Shown: piece after piece, positions 1 to 6,238 of the stretch
How positions within the stretch are numbered: position 1 is the stretch's first letter
Layout of the letters: every line of letters begins with the position of its first letter
DNA from: Mycobacteriales bacterium
GTDB lineage: Bacteria > Actinomycetota > Actinomycetes > Mycobacteriales > CADCTP01
DNA length: 35,054 nucleotides
Direction of reading: 5' to 3'
NCBI GenBank assembly: GCA_035995165.1
Contig: DASYKU010000083.1
Span: 1 to 35,054 of the forward strand
The notes under the pieces: generated by a model
The model's database searches: none
What the model was told of the DNA's origin: nothing
Seen by the model: only the letters and a program-made list of their open reading frames with translations
Made by a program: the position numbers and the translations under genes

Positions 1-513
1 ATCCGCACCGGTCACCAGCACCAATGGCGTTGCGGCTACCGGGACGCTCCCAAACCGAGGCCGCCCGACTCCTACTGGCCCTTCGTTCCCCGGAGTTGGC
101 ATCGACATCGTCCAGGACGAATGAACGTCAGCAGTGACTACCTCATCGCACGCCACGCCGCCGTCATCGCGCCAGCCGGCCGCTCAACTCCGATCCACGT
201 CACAACGCCATACGCCGCTGAAGCCGTACCATCCGTCGTAGTTCTGGTCTGGGCCCTGCCCAGGATCCGAACTTGCGGTCGGGTGGCGGGCAAGACAGCG
301 GACGGAAAGTCCGCTGCTTCGTGGGTGGTTCTCCGACTCGGCGTAGTCATCTCATCGAGCACTGGCGATCGTCTGAGGGCTCCATTCGTGCTCGGTGGCC
401 TTGGAGAACTTTGACACGGACCGACACGAGGCGACACGGCGGAATGCCACTGACTGCGAAATTGGCACGAGTCAGCAACCAGTGAATCTTCATGACACTG
501 TTGATTGCGTTCC
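1..513. other. gene-poor, lower-GC stretch: probable right end of an integrated element
   Basis: No reading frame here looks like a real protein. The frames open at the left edge stop early (one ends GIDIVQDE at about position 120), so the 3' end of an unrecognised gene may enter from the left. GC content is visibly lower than in the following 34 kb, most clearly just before the tRNA fragment. The only structure I see is a 10-base-spaced GACACG triple repeat. Because the tRNA fragment at 514-555 is oriented left to right, an element inserted in that tRNA gene would lie to its left, which makes this stretch element DNA. This is inference from orientation and composition; no integrase gene is visible in the window. 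Confidence 0.5.
413..438 (+). repeat. three GACACG repeats spaced exactly 10 bases apart
   Basis: GACACG occurs at 413, 423 and 433, each followed by four variable bases, so the copies lie on one face of the helix. They sit about 75 bases before the tRNA-Lys fragment. Arm-type sites for tyrosine integrases often occur as short direct repeats at this distance from an attachment core, and that is my tentative reading. Chance is possible for so short a motif. Confidence 0.4.
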
Positions 514-555
514 TTTAATCCGCGGGTTCCGGGTTCGATCCCCGGGCGGCCCACC
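514..555 (+). other. attachment-site remnant: 3' half of a tRNA-Lys(TTT) gene
   Basis: From 514 the sequence reads as anticodon TTT, AA, the 3' anticodon stem TCCGC, a 5-base variable loop, a perfect T arm (CCGGG, loop TTCGATC, CCCGG), then GCGGCCC and the discriminator A. The 5' acceptor, D arm and 5' anticodon stem are absent: the bases before 514 do not pair with TCCGC, and position 33 is C rather than the required T. It is therefore not a functional tRNA but a duplicated 3' end, as left at one junction when a tyrosine integrase recombines in the anticodon loop. The intact gene, with acceptor GGGCCGC, is expected to the left outside the window. Confidence 0.8.
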
Positions 556-564
556 CAGGCGGCG

Positions 565-1356
565 TCACTGCCAGCCGGCGACGCGGGGCCAGGGGAGTAC
601 TGCGCGCAGGCGGGTGTCGTGGGCCAGGACCTGCCGGTGGAGCTCGGCCAGGCGCGGTGACGGCTCCAGGCCGAACTCCCCGACGAGTACGTCACGGACC
701 CGGCGGAACGCGGACAGGGCGTCGGCCTGGCGGCCGGCCCGGTACAGCGCGGTGATCAGCTGCGTCCACGGCCGCTCGTGCCCGGGGTACGCGTGGACCA
801 GCGCTTCCAGCTCGGCGATCAGCTCCGCGTCGCATCCGACCGCGAGGTCGGCCTGGATCCGGTCGCACAGGACCGAGAGCCGTACCTCCGCCAGCCGGAC
901 GCCTTCGGCGACGAGCGCCGGGTTCTGGCCGAACTCCGCGTACGGCTCGCCCCGCCACAGCGCCAGCGCGCGGGTCAACGACGCCGACGCCGTGTCCGGC
1001 TGCTCCGCGTCCAGCGCGCGCCGGCCCTCGGTGGCCAGCCGCTCGAACCGGATCGCGTCGACCGCGTCGGGCGTGAGGCTCAGCACGTAGCCCGGCGGCC
1101 GGGTCACGACCACGTCCAACGGGCCGAGGTAGGCGCGGAGCCGGGACACGTACCGGCGGACGGTCCGTTCCGCGTCCGGCGGCGCGTCGGGTCCCCAGAG
1201 CCCTTCGGCCAGCGACCGGACGCTGACCACCCGTCCGGTCTCGGCGACCAGCATGGCCAGGACCACCCGGACCCGCGGGCCGCCGAGCTCGAGCACCCGC
1301 CCGCGGACCTCGGCCTCGAGCGGCCCGAGTACACGGAGATCCGTACCGACAGCCAC
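565..1356 (-). CDS. SARP-family transcriptional regulator (small, AfsR/DnrI-like)
   Basis: A 263-residue transcription activator of the Streptomyces antibiotic regulatory protein type. It has an N-terminal OmpR-like winged helix (DLRVLGPLEAEV through the PPGYVLSL hairpin, roughly residues 5-90) and then a bacterial transcriptional activation (BTAD) domain containing ALALWRGEPYAEF and a TPR-like HPGHERPW-type segment. There is no NTPase domain, so it is a short SARP. I chose the GTG at 1356 because GGGAG lies 5 bases upstream; an in-frame GTG at 1383 has no ribosome site. It is the last same-strand gene after the peptide cassette, separated by a strong hairpin, so it may have its own promoter. 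SARPs usually activate nearby biosynthetic genes, which makes it the likely regulator of the cassette (inference). Its stop lies 9 bases from the tRNA fragment. Confidence 0.88.
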   Translation of the reverse strand: MAVGTDLRVLGPLEAEVRGRVLELGGPRVRVVLAMLVAETGRVVSVRSLAEGLWGPDAPPDAERTVRRYVSRLRAYLGPLDVVVTRPPGYVLSLTPDAVDAIRFERLATEGRRALDAEQPDTASASLTRALALWRGEPYAEFGQNPALVAEGVRLAEVRLSVLCDRIQADLAVGCDAELIAELEALVHAYPGHERPWTQLITALYRAGRQADALSAFRRVRDVLVGEFGLEPSPRLAELHRQVLAHDTRLRAVLPWPRVAGWQ

Positions 1357-1447
1357 CGGGACTCCCTTGTCGTCCGTCCACACGCACCGACCAGCGGGCG
1401 AGGGCTAGGCCGCTGTATGCATGAGCAGCGGCGGGGCCCGCGAAATA

Positions 1448-1459
1448 CCTGTCGACAGG
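1448..1459. promoter_or_regulatory. 12-bp perfect palindrome upstream of the SARP gene
   Basis: CCTGTCGACAGG is a perfect palindrome about 90 bases upstream of the chosen SARP start. It could be an operator for SARP transcription. It also overlaps the foot of the adjacent terminator-like stem, so a purely structural role is equally possible. Confidence 0.3.
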
Positions 1460-1500
1460 AACCGCCGGGCGAGGCAAGGAGCCCCCGCCCGGCGGTCCTG
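1456..1500 (-). terminator. terminator-like hairpin after the beta-helix gene
   Basis: An 11-bp perfect stem (ACCGCCGGGCG with CGCCCGGCGGT) is extended by four more pairs (CAGG with CCTG) across one bulged A, with a 14-base loop. It lies 13 bases beyond the stop of the minus-strand beta-helix gene and before the SARP gene. No U-tract follows, as is usual for actinobacterial hairpin terminators. Confidence 0.65.
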
Positions 1501-1512
1501 CCGGAAGGCCGG

Positions 1513-2616
1513 TCAGCCCGTCCGGTGGCAGAGCCCGGCGGGCGAGCTGGTCCGGCAGTCGTTCACGCCGATGCGGTTGCCCCGGCCCCGGTCGACGACG
1601 TTCAGGTCGACCGGCTGGTTGTCCCGTACGGTGTTGCCGGCCACGAGGTTGCCGGTCGGTACGGGCGTCCCGCCGAAGGCCGTGCCGGACGTGAGCACGA
1701 TCCCCCCTCGGGCGAACGTGGTGCTGCCGCCCGGGGCCCGGTTGTTCGTGACGGTGTTGGCGAGCACCGAGACGTGGCTGGAACCGGCCAGCAGGATCCC
1801 GGTGCCGGCGAAGGTGATGTTGGCCTCGTCCCCCGGCAGCGGCGGGCAGACCCCGTCGTTGTGGCTGACCCGGTTGTGGGCGGCCAGCCAGTCGTCCACG
1901 GTGCCGGCCTCCGGACGGTCGGGTACGAACGAGATGCCGATGCAGCGCCCGCCGACGCGATTGCCGGTGATCCTGCCGTGCGACGAGCTGCGGATGAAGA
2001 TGCCGAACAGGCCGGCGCCGCTCACGTCGGTGCCGGAGATCGTGGTCCGCGCCTGGGGCGAGTCGCCGATGTAGATGCCGGCCTCCTGCCCGCCCACGAT
2101 GTGGCTGTCGCGGATGGTGCTGCCGCTGGTGTTCGACAGCAGGACGCCGTACTCGGAGCCGCCGGTGGCGCGGACGTTCTCCAGCCGGACGTTCCGGGCG
2201 CCGAAGGCGAGGATCCCGGTGGACGGGAACTGCCCGACGGTCATTCCCCGGACGGTCACGTTGCGGACCGGCCGGCTCTCGGCCGGCGTCGCTCCGACGA
2301 CGCCGGTGATGCACAGCCCGAACGGGTTGTCCCCGCCGTCGGAACACTCCCGTGGCGTCGAGACCGCGGGTGCTTCGAGGTCGGCGCCGTCGCCGACCAG
2401 GGTGACGCCGTCCTTGGTGATCTCCACGTTCTCGCGGTAGACGCCGCGCCGCACGATGACCGTGCCGCCGGCACCGACCGCATCGAGCGCGGACTGGATG
2501 GACTGACCGGGATGCACGACCCGGACGGCAGGGCTCGACGCCGCCGCCGGAGTCGCGAGACCCGAGAGAAACAGCGCGGCGCCCGCGGTGAGCGTCATTA
2601 CTCTGGCTGGCCGCAT
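1513..2616 (-). CDS. secreted right-handed parallel beta-helix protein (NosD/pectate-lyase fold)
   Basis: A 367-residue exported protein. The N-terminus (MRPARVMTLTAGAALFLSG...ATPAAAS) is a Sec signal peptide with an AxA-like cleavage site near residue 28. The rest is a chain of short beta-strand repeats typical of right-handed beta-helices (GDGVTLVG-, NVTVRGMTV-, GILAFGARNVRLENV- and ANTVTNN-like rungs), as in NosD or pectate-lyase superfamily proteins. I see no polysaccharide-lyase active site, so activity is unknown. I chose the start at 2616 because GAGGGG lies 7 bases upstream; the ATG at 2631 lacks such a site. It follows the 23-residue peptide on the same strand after a hairpin, so it is probably in the same transcription unit at a reduced level. 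Its role there is unclear; a surface scaffold or binding partner is only a guess. Confidence 0.8.
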   Translation of the reverse strand: MRPARVMTLTAGAALFLSGLATPAAASSPAVRVVHPGQSIQSALDAVGAGGTVIVRRGVYRENVEITKDGVTLVGDGADLEAPAVSTPRECSDGGDNPFGLCITGVVGATPAESRPVRNVTVRGMTVGQFPSTGILAFGARNVRLENVRATGGSEYGVLLSNTSGSTIRDSHIVGGQEAGIYIGDSPQARTTISGTDVSGAGLFGIFIRSSSHGRITGNRVGGRCIGISFVPDRPEAGTVDDWLAAHNRVSHNDGVCPPLPGDEANITFAGTGILLAGSSHVSVLANTVTNNRAPGGSTTFARGGIVLTSGTAFGGTPVPTGNLVAGNTVRDNQPVDLNVVDRGRGNRIGVNDCRTSSPAGLCHRTG

Positions 2617-2655
2617 GAACCGACCCCTCATTTCTGGGATTTCCGCAGACGGGCA

Positions 2656-2684
2656 CCGCGGGGCCGGGAGTCCCGGCCCCGCGG
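2656..2684 (-). terminator. 29-base near-perfect palindrome between peptide and beta-helix genes
   Basis: CCGCGGGGCCGGGA is followed, after a single G, by its exact reverse complement, giving a very GC-rich hairpin 11 bases after the peptide stop. It has no U-tract. Hairpins right after a precursor-peptide gene commonly let most transcripts end or be protected there, so that the peptide is made in excess over downstream genes; that role is inferred here. Confidence 0.6.
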
Positions 2685-2695
2685 CATTGGTCCTG

Positions 2696-2767
2696 CTAGC
2701 ACTTCGGGCACTTGACGATGGTCGTCTCGATCTTGTCGAGGCGGCGGATCTTGATGGACTTGCGCAT
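2696..2767 (-). CDS. 23-residue candidate precursor or signal peptide ending KCPKC
   Basis: ATG opens a 23-codon frame: it begins MRKSIKIRRL, continues DKIETTIV and ends KCPKC before TAG. The first twelve residues are strongly basic (R2, K3, K6, R8, R9, K12), the middle is beta-branched (E14 T15 T16 I17 V18) and the only cysteines are C20 and C23, the last residue. The ribosome site GGAGGTGA sits 5 bases before the ATG and contains the stop codon of the upstream peptidase gene, so translation is coupled. There is no Gly-Gly leader site and no secretion signal. The neighbours are a PqqD/E1-like enzyme, a PqqD/M50 membrane peptidase and a downstream hairpin, the usual surroundings of a RiPP precursor. 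It could also be a chance short frame, but the ribosome site, spacing and context argue against that. Confidence 0.75.
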   Translation of the reverse strand: MRKSIKIRRLDKIETTIVKCPKC

Positions 2768-2772
2768 GGGGG

Positions 2773-2780
2773 TCACCTCC
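2773..2780 (-). promoter_or_regulatory. ribosome binding site of the 23-residue peptide, overlapping the peptidase stop codon
   Basis: On the minus strand GGAGGTGA is an almost full anti-16S match, 5 bases before the peptide ATG; its last three bases are the TGA stop of the M50 gene. This fixes the peptide start and indicates coupled, high-level translation. Confidence 0.75.
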
Positions 2781-3993
2781 GTCCGGTTGTCGAAGGAATC
2801 CACCGGAACCAGCCGGCGTGGTTCCGGCGGAAGGCGAGGAGGAAGGCCAGCAGCAGGCCGAGGTCGACGAGCAGGACCAGCCCGCCGTCGACGGCCCGGG
2901 GCGCGTCCGAGCGGGCCGCGGCGACGGCCGATCCGGCCAGGGCGAGGGAGTGGACGAGGACCGGGACGCCGAACACCGCGTAGAGGGCGACCGCGCCGGC
3001 ACTGCTCACCAGCGCGAGCGGCCCGTAGATCCGCACGGCCCGGGCCTCCCGGGCCGGGATCTCGTCGGCCGGGTCGGTCCCGCGGCGGACCGTGCGGGCG
3101 AGGAGGTAGCGCACGTACCGCATGCCGTCGTGGTAGAGGTCGCCGCAACGCAGCGCCTCCATCAGCACGAAGTACAGGTCGGTTCGCATGTAGACGTTCG
3201 CCTGCAGGGCGAGGCTGACCAGGCCGACCAGCACGTACGCGCCCAGCAACCCCTGCGCCAGCGGGGGAACTCCGGCGTACGCGCTGACGAGGAGGGCGGC
3301 GCTGATGGCGGCGGCGTCCCAGGCCATCCCGGCGAGGTAGACGCGGTACCGCTGCCGCCGCCGTACGGCCCAGGCCGAGGAGACGTCGGTCTGGAAGGCG
3401 AGGGCGGTCAGCCGGGTGCTGACCTCGATCCGGGCCGGCAGTCCCAGCGAGTACGCCGCGGCGACGTGCATCGACTCGTGCACGAGACCGCCGCAGACGA
3501 ACAGCAGCGTGTTGCCGAGCGTCGCCAGCCCGACGTAGTCGGTCCAGAAGAAGTGTTGCGGCGTGGGCACCAGGGCCGGGTGCGTCGCCACCGTCACCAC
3601 GGCCGCCAGCACCAGCGCCCAGACGCCCAGGACGACGGGGCGGCTGAACAGCCAGCCCACGGCGGCCGGCGGGACCCAGCCGAGCCGGACCCGCGGCGGC
3701 ACCGGGTCGGGCAGCTCGCGGCCGTCGAGCTCGGCGACCCAGCCGAGGTCGACCAGCTCGTCCAGCAGTCCGGCCACGTCGGGCCGGTCGTCGCCCTCGG
3801 TCAGTCGTTGCTCGACGTCGCCGACGGTCAGCCCGGCCGCGAGCAGCTGCACCGCTTCCGCTCCGATCGCCGGCAGCTCCACGAACGTGCCGGCGGCCGG
3901 CCGCCCCACGACGTACGTGTCCGGGTCGTCGTCGCTCTCCCGGATGGCCAGGGGCCGCAACCGCGCCCGGGTACCCGCGCCCGTCTCCGTCAT
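2773..3993 (-). CDS. membrane M50-type metallopeptidase with N-terminal PqqD-like domain
   Basis: A 406-residue polytopic protein related to the peptide zinc metalloproteases found in RiPP clusters (SkfC/YydH type). Residues about 10-92 resemble a PqqD-like RiPP recognition element: strands around YVVGRPAAGTFVELP, then helices GAEAVQLLAAGLTVGDVEQRL and VAGLLDELVDLGWV. The membrane part has about six segments (roughly 119-137, 155-170, 218-240, 244-264, 324-344, 371-389). HESMH at 172-176 is the HExxH zinc motif, and D272 in MRTDLYF probably supplies the third ligand. The start is the ATG overlapping the upstream gene's stop (ATGA), preferred over an in-frame upstream ATG at 4206 inside that gene. 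It ends 5 bases before the peptide. The likely role is recognition and intramembrane cleavage or export of that peptide (inference). Confidence 0.8.
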   Translation of the reverse strand: MTETGAGTRARLRPLAIRESDDDPDTYVVGRPAAGTFVELPAIGAEAVQLLAAGLTVGDVEQRLTEGDDRPDVAGLLDELVDLGWVAELDGRELPDPVPPRVRLGWVPPAAVGWLFSRPVVLGVWALVLAAVVTVATHPALVPTPQHFFWTDYVGLATLGNTLLFVCGGLVHESMHVAAAYSLGLPARIEVSTRLTALAFQTDVSSAWAVRRRQRYRVYLAGMAWDAAAISAALLVSAYAGVPPLAQGLLGAYVLVGLVSLALQANVYMRTDLYFVLMEALRCGDLYHDGMRYVRYLLARTVRRGTDPADEIPAREARAVRIYGPLALVSSAGAVALYAVFGVPVLVHSLALAGSAVAAARSDAPRAVDGGLVLLVDLGLLLAFLLAFRRNHAGWFRWIPSTTGRR

Positions 3994-5072
3994 GACGTGC
4001 GGTCGCCGCAGGCCGGACAGTGCGGGTCCCGGGTGGCGGCCAGGAAGTACGAGTGGTCCCAGCGGGCCAGGTTGAGCTGGAAGACGCCGCCGCGGATCTG
4101 GGTCGGCAGGCCGGCCAGCTGGTAGAGCACGGCCAGCCCGCAGAGGTGGCCGGCGATCCCGGCGCTCGCAGCGATCACGGCGTGCGGGAGGTCGTCGAAG
4201 AGCCACCGGCCGTCAGCGGCCGGCTGCTGCCGGTCCAGGCACTCCCAGCAGCCGGTCTCCCCCGGCACGAACTGACCGACGCCGGTCATCGCGCCGGTGT
4301 ACGCGGCCGTGAACCAGGGCGTCGACGTCCGCAGCGCGGCCTCGTTCGCCCACGACTGGATCTCGCCGGCGGGCTCGTCCGCGCAGAGCACGAAGGCGTC
4401 GCAGCCGGCGATGAAGCGCTCGACGTCCCGTACGGAGGAGACCCGCAGGTCCTGGGCGGTGACGGCGACCGTCGAGTTCAGCGCGGTCAGGCGCTCGGCC
4501 GCGGCCGCCGCCTTGGGCCGGCCGACGTCCGCCTCGCAGTACAGGAGCTGGCGGGTGAGGTTGCCCTCCTCGACCACGTCGAAGTCCGCGCAGCGCAGCG
4601 CTCCGACGCCGCTGGCGACCAGCCCGGCGGCGACGGACGAGCCGGTCCCGCCGAGCCCGAGCAGCGCGACCTCGGCCTTGCGGATCCGCGCCAGCGCCTC
4701 GTACGGGGACGACCGCGGGGAGGCGTCGATCCAGGCGAGGAAGTCCCGGGTCGAGCGGTACCGGTCGGACTCGGACTCGCTCAGGCCCGGTGGCAACGGT
4801 GCCGCGGCGTCCTCGACGTGGCCCGCGCGGACGAGCTCGTCGATGGCCGACTCGACGTCCCCGGCCGTCCAGTCCGGGTGGGTGGAGCTGAGCCGGGCGG
4901 AGATCCCGGCGCCGTCGAGGGTGCCGTCCATCAGCTCCAGCAGGCGGGCCACGGTCCCGTACTCGTCATCGACGATCTCCGAGGCGATGCCGAACTGCTC
5001 CAGCCCGAGCCTGATCGTGCCGTCAGGCCGGACCAACGGCCGGTGCACCCGCTTGACCCTCGGCCGTAGCAC
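3990..5072 (-). CDS. E1/ThiF-like adenylating enzyme with N-terminal PqqD/RRE-like domain
   Basis: A 360-residue enzyme of the ThiF/MoeB/MccB superfamily, which adenylates the C-terminal carboxylate of a small protein or peptide. Residues about 10-90 form a PqqD-like winged-helix region (GTVARLLELMDGT and DVESAIDELVRAGHV), as in RiPP E1-like partners. The adenylation domain is intact: GLGGTGS at 139-145, D165 and N171-LTRQ, K187 in GRPK, and D232. Zinc cysteine pairs are C275/C278 (CWEC) and C352/C355 (CPAC). No thiamin or molybdopterin gene is nearby; instead it overlaps the M50 gene by four bases and lies upstream of the 23-residue peptide, so that peptide is the probable substrate (inference, by analogy to MccB acting on MccA). 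The start is GTG, with GGAGGCGAGG 5-14 bases upstream. There is no YcaO partner, so azoline formation is not expected. Confidence 0.85.
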   Translation of the reverse strand: MLRPRVKRVHRPLVRPDGTIRLGLEQFGIASEIVDDEYGTVARLLELMDGTLDGAGISARLSSTHPDWTAGDVESAIDELVRAGHVEDAAAPLPPGLSESESDRYRSTRDFLAWIDASPRSSPYEALARIRKAEVALLGLGGTGSSVAAGLVASGVGALRCADFDVVEEGNLTRQLLYCEADVGRPKAAAAAERLTALNSTVAVTAQDLRVSSVRDVERFIAGCDAFVLCADEPAGEIQSWANEAALRTSTPWFTAAYTGAMTGVGQFVPGETGCWECLDRQQPAADGRWLFDDLPHAVIAASAGIAGHLCGLAVLYQLAGLPTQIRGGVFQLNLARWDHSYFLAATRDPHCPACGDRTS

Positions 5073-5232
5073 CGTGACCTCGCCTCCGTACGAATCGCAG
5101 TCCGGGGCCGGTCCATTTCTCCGGGCCCCTGGCGTTCGCCGGAAGTCTCACAGCGGGCAGAGACAGATCAGCGACAGTACGGCGACAACGGGTTGACGCC
5201 GAGTCGCGATCGCGGCGGTCCGGGCCGTGGTG

Positions 5233-5252
5233 GCCCGGCGGAGCTACCGGGC
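5233..5252 (-). terminator. weak hairpin after the dioxygenase-like gene
   Basis: GCCCGG and CCGGGC can pair across 8 bases, 18 bases beyond the stop of the dioxygenase-like gene. The short stem makes this a low-confidence terminator. The surrounding 197-base gap (5073-5269) must also hold the promoter of the E1-like operon, but I see no clear promoter boxes there. Confidence 0.3.
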
Positions 5253-5269
5253 GTCGCGGGTGCGCTGAG

Positions 5270-6115
5270 TCAGGCGGCGTCGACGCCGAGGTTGACGACG
5301 GCGAGGTAGCCGGTGCCGGTCCTGCGGAGGGTCACGAGGCCGGAGGCGTCGTAGATCGAGTCGTCGGAGTTGCGGGTGTCGCGGCCGGAGTGCTCGTCGT
5401 ACGGCGACGTCGCGAAGACGGCGTCGTTCACGGCCTCGTCGAAGTACAGCTGGGTGGTCACCACGGTCTTGCGGTTCACGTGCAGCTTGAGGTGGATGTG
5501 CACGGTGCGCCCGCGATACCAGCCCGGGTAGATCGTCGTGAACTGCGCGATGCCGTTGGCGTCGGCGACCTGGGCGCCGCGCAGGTAGGTCCCGTCGTCA
5601 CCGGGGGACGCCTCCTGGTCGCCGGAGCTGTACGACCCGTCGGAGGTCCCGCCCCCGCCGCCCCCGGGACCACCGCCGGACGCGGACTCGAAGCCGGAGT
5701 ACACGCCGCCGGCGTCGCAGTGCCAGATCTCCAGCACGCTGTTCGCGATCGGCATCGGCGCGGAGCCGTTCGAGCACGACGACACGTCATGGGCCCGTAC
5801 GGCCAGGACCAGTTCGGCGCCCGGCCGGCCGTCGCGGACGTCGGACCGAATGGCGTCGACGTCGAACCAGTACGGGCCCTGCGTCTCCTCCTTCGCCGTC
5901 GTGCACGTGTTCGCCTGGTTCAGCAGGGCGATCACGTCGGAGCTCGCGGTGGACGAGGGCGTGAGCGGGGTGGTGCTGGAGGGCGCGGTGGTGGCGGTGG
6001 TGGTCGAGGACCCCGTGCACGCTGCGACCAGCGCCCCGAGGCTGACGGTCCCGCCCAGCGACAACGCCCGCCGCCGGCTGATCAGCGCCCGGCTCCGCTG
6101 CACGTCGTCGTTCAT
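5270..6115 (-). CDS. exported intradiol-dioxygenase-like lipoprotein
   Basis: A 281-residue member of the intradiol ring-cleavage dioxygenase family (protocatechuate 3,4-dioxygenase fold). The N-terminus carries a twin-arginine-like stretch (SRRRALSLGG, residues 13-22) and a lipobox ending at C33, followed by a Ser/Thr-rich linker, so it is probably exported folded and lipid-anchored. The four iron ligands are recognisable: Y139 in DAGGVYSG, Y196 in IYPGWY, and H206 and H208 in VHIHLK. A Gly-rich insertion at about 147-156 is unusual. The start at 6115 has AAGG 8 bases upstream; an in-frame ATG at 6187 has no such site and adds a non-signal extension. Extracellular members of this group are widespread in actinomycetes and their substrates are mostly unknown; I do not assign one. 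Confidence 0.85.
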   Translation of the reverse strand: MNDDVQRSRALISRRRALSLGGTVSLGALVAACTGSSTTTATTAPSSTTPLTPSSTASSDVIALLNQANTCTTAKEETQGPYWFDVDAIRSDVRDGRPGAELVLAVRAHDVSSCSNGSAPMPIANSVLEIWHCDAGGVYSGFESASGGGPGGGGGGTSDGSYSSGDQEASPGDDGTYLRGAQVADANGIAQFTTIYPGWYRGRTVHIHLKLHVNRKTVVTTQLYFDEAVNDAVFATSPYDEHSGRDTRNSDDSIYDASGLVTLRRTGTGYLAVVNLGVDAA

Positions 6116-6238
6116 GGGCGAACCTTTGCACGGGTTCCTGTCGAAGGGCTGTGAAAGGGGACGCCGGAGCGGATCCGACGTCCCCACCGCCGACCGTACG
6201 AACCGGCGGGCCGGGACACATCGCGGATCTGCGGAAGG

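Noticed and set aside
514-555. A functional tRNA gene
   Set aside because: The acceptor 5' strand, D arm and 5' anticodon stem are missing, and the base at position 33 is C.
138-695. Minus-strand frame containing GRPGIEPGTRGL
   Set aside because: This is the usual artefact of translating the reverse strand of a tRNA 3' end; it confirms the tRNA fragment and is not a protein.
3994-4206. N-terminal extension of the M50 peptidase
   Set aside because: It lies inside the E1-like gene in another frame, is Arg/Pro-rich without homology, and the ATGA overlap gives a natural start.
3990-5072. E1-like protein as a thiamin or molybdopterin enzyme (ThiF/MoeB)
   Set aside because: No ThiS/MoaD-type sulfur carrier or cofactor gene is nearby, and the PqqD-like N-terminus and M50/peptide neighbours fit peptide modification better.
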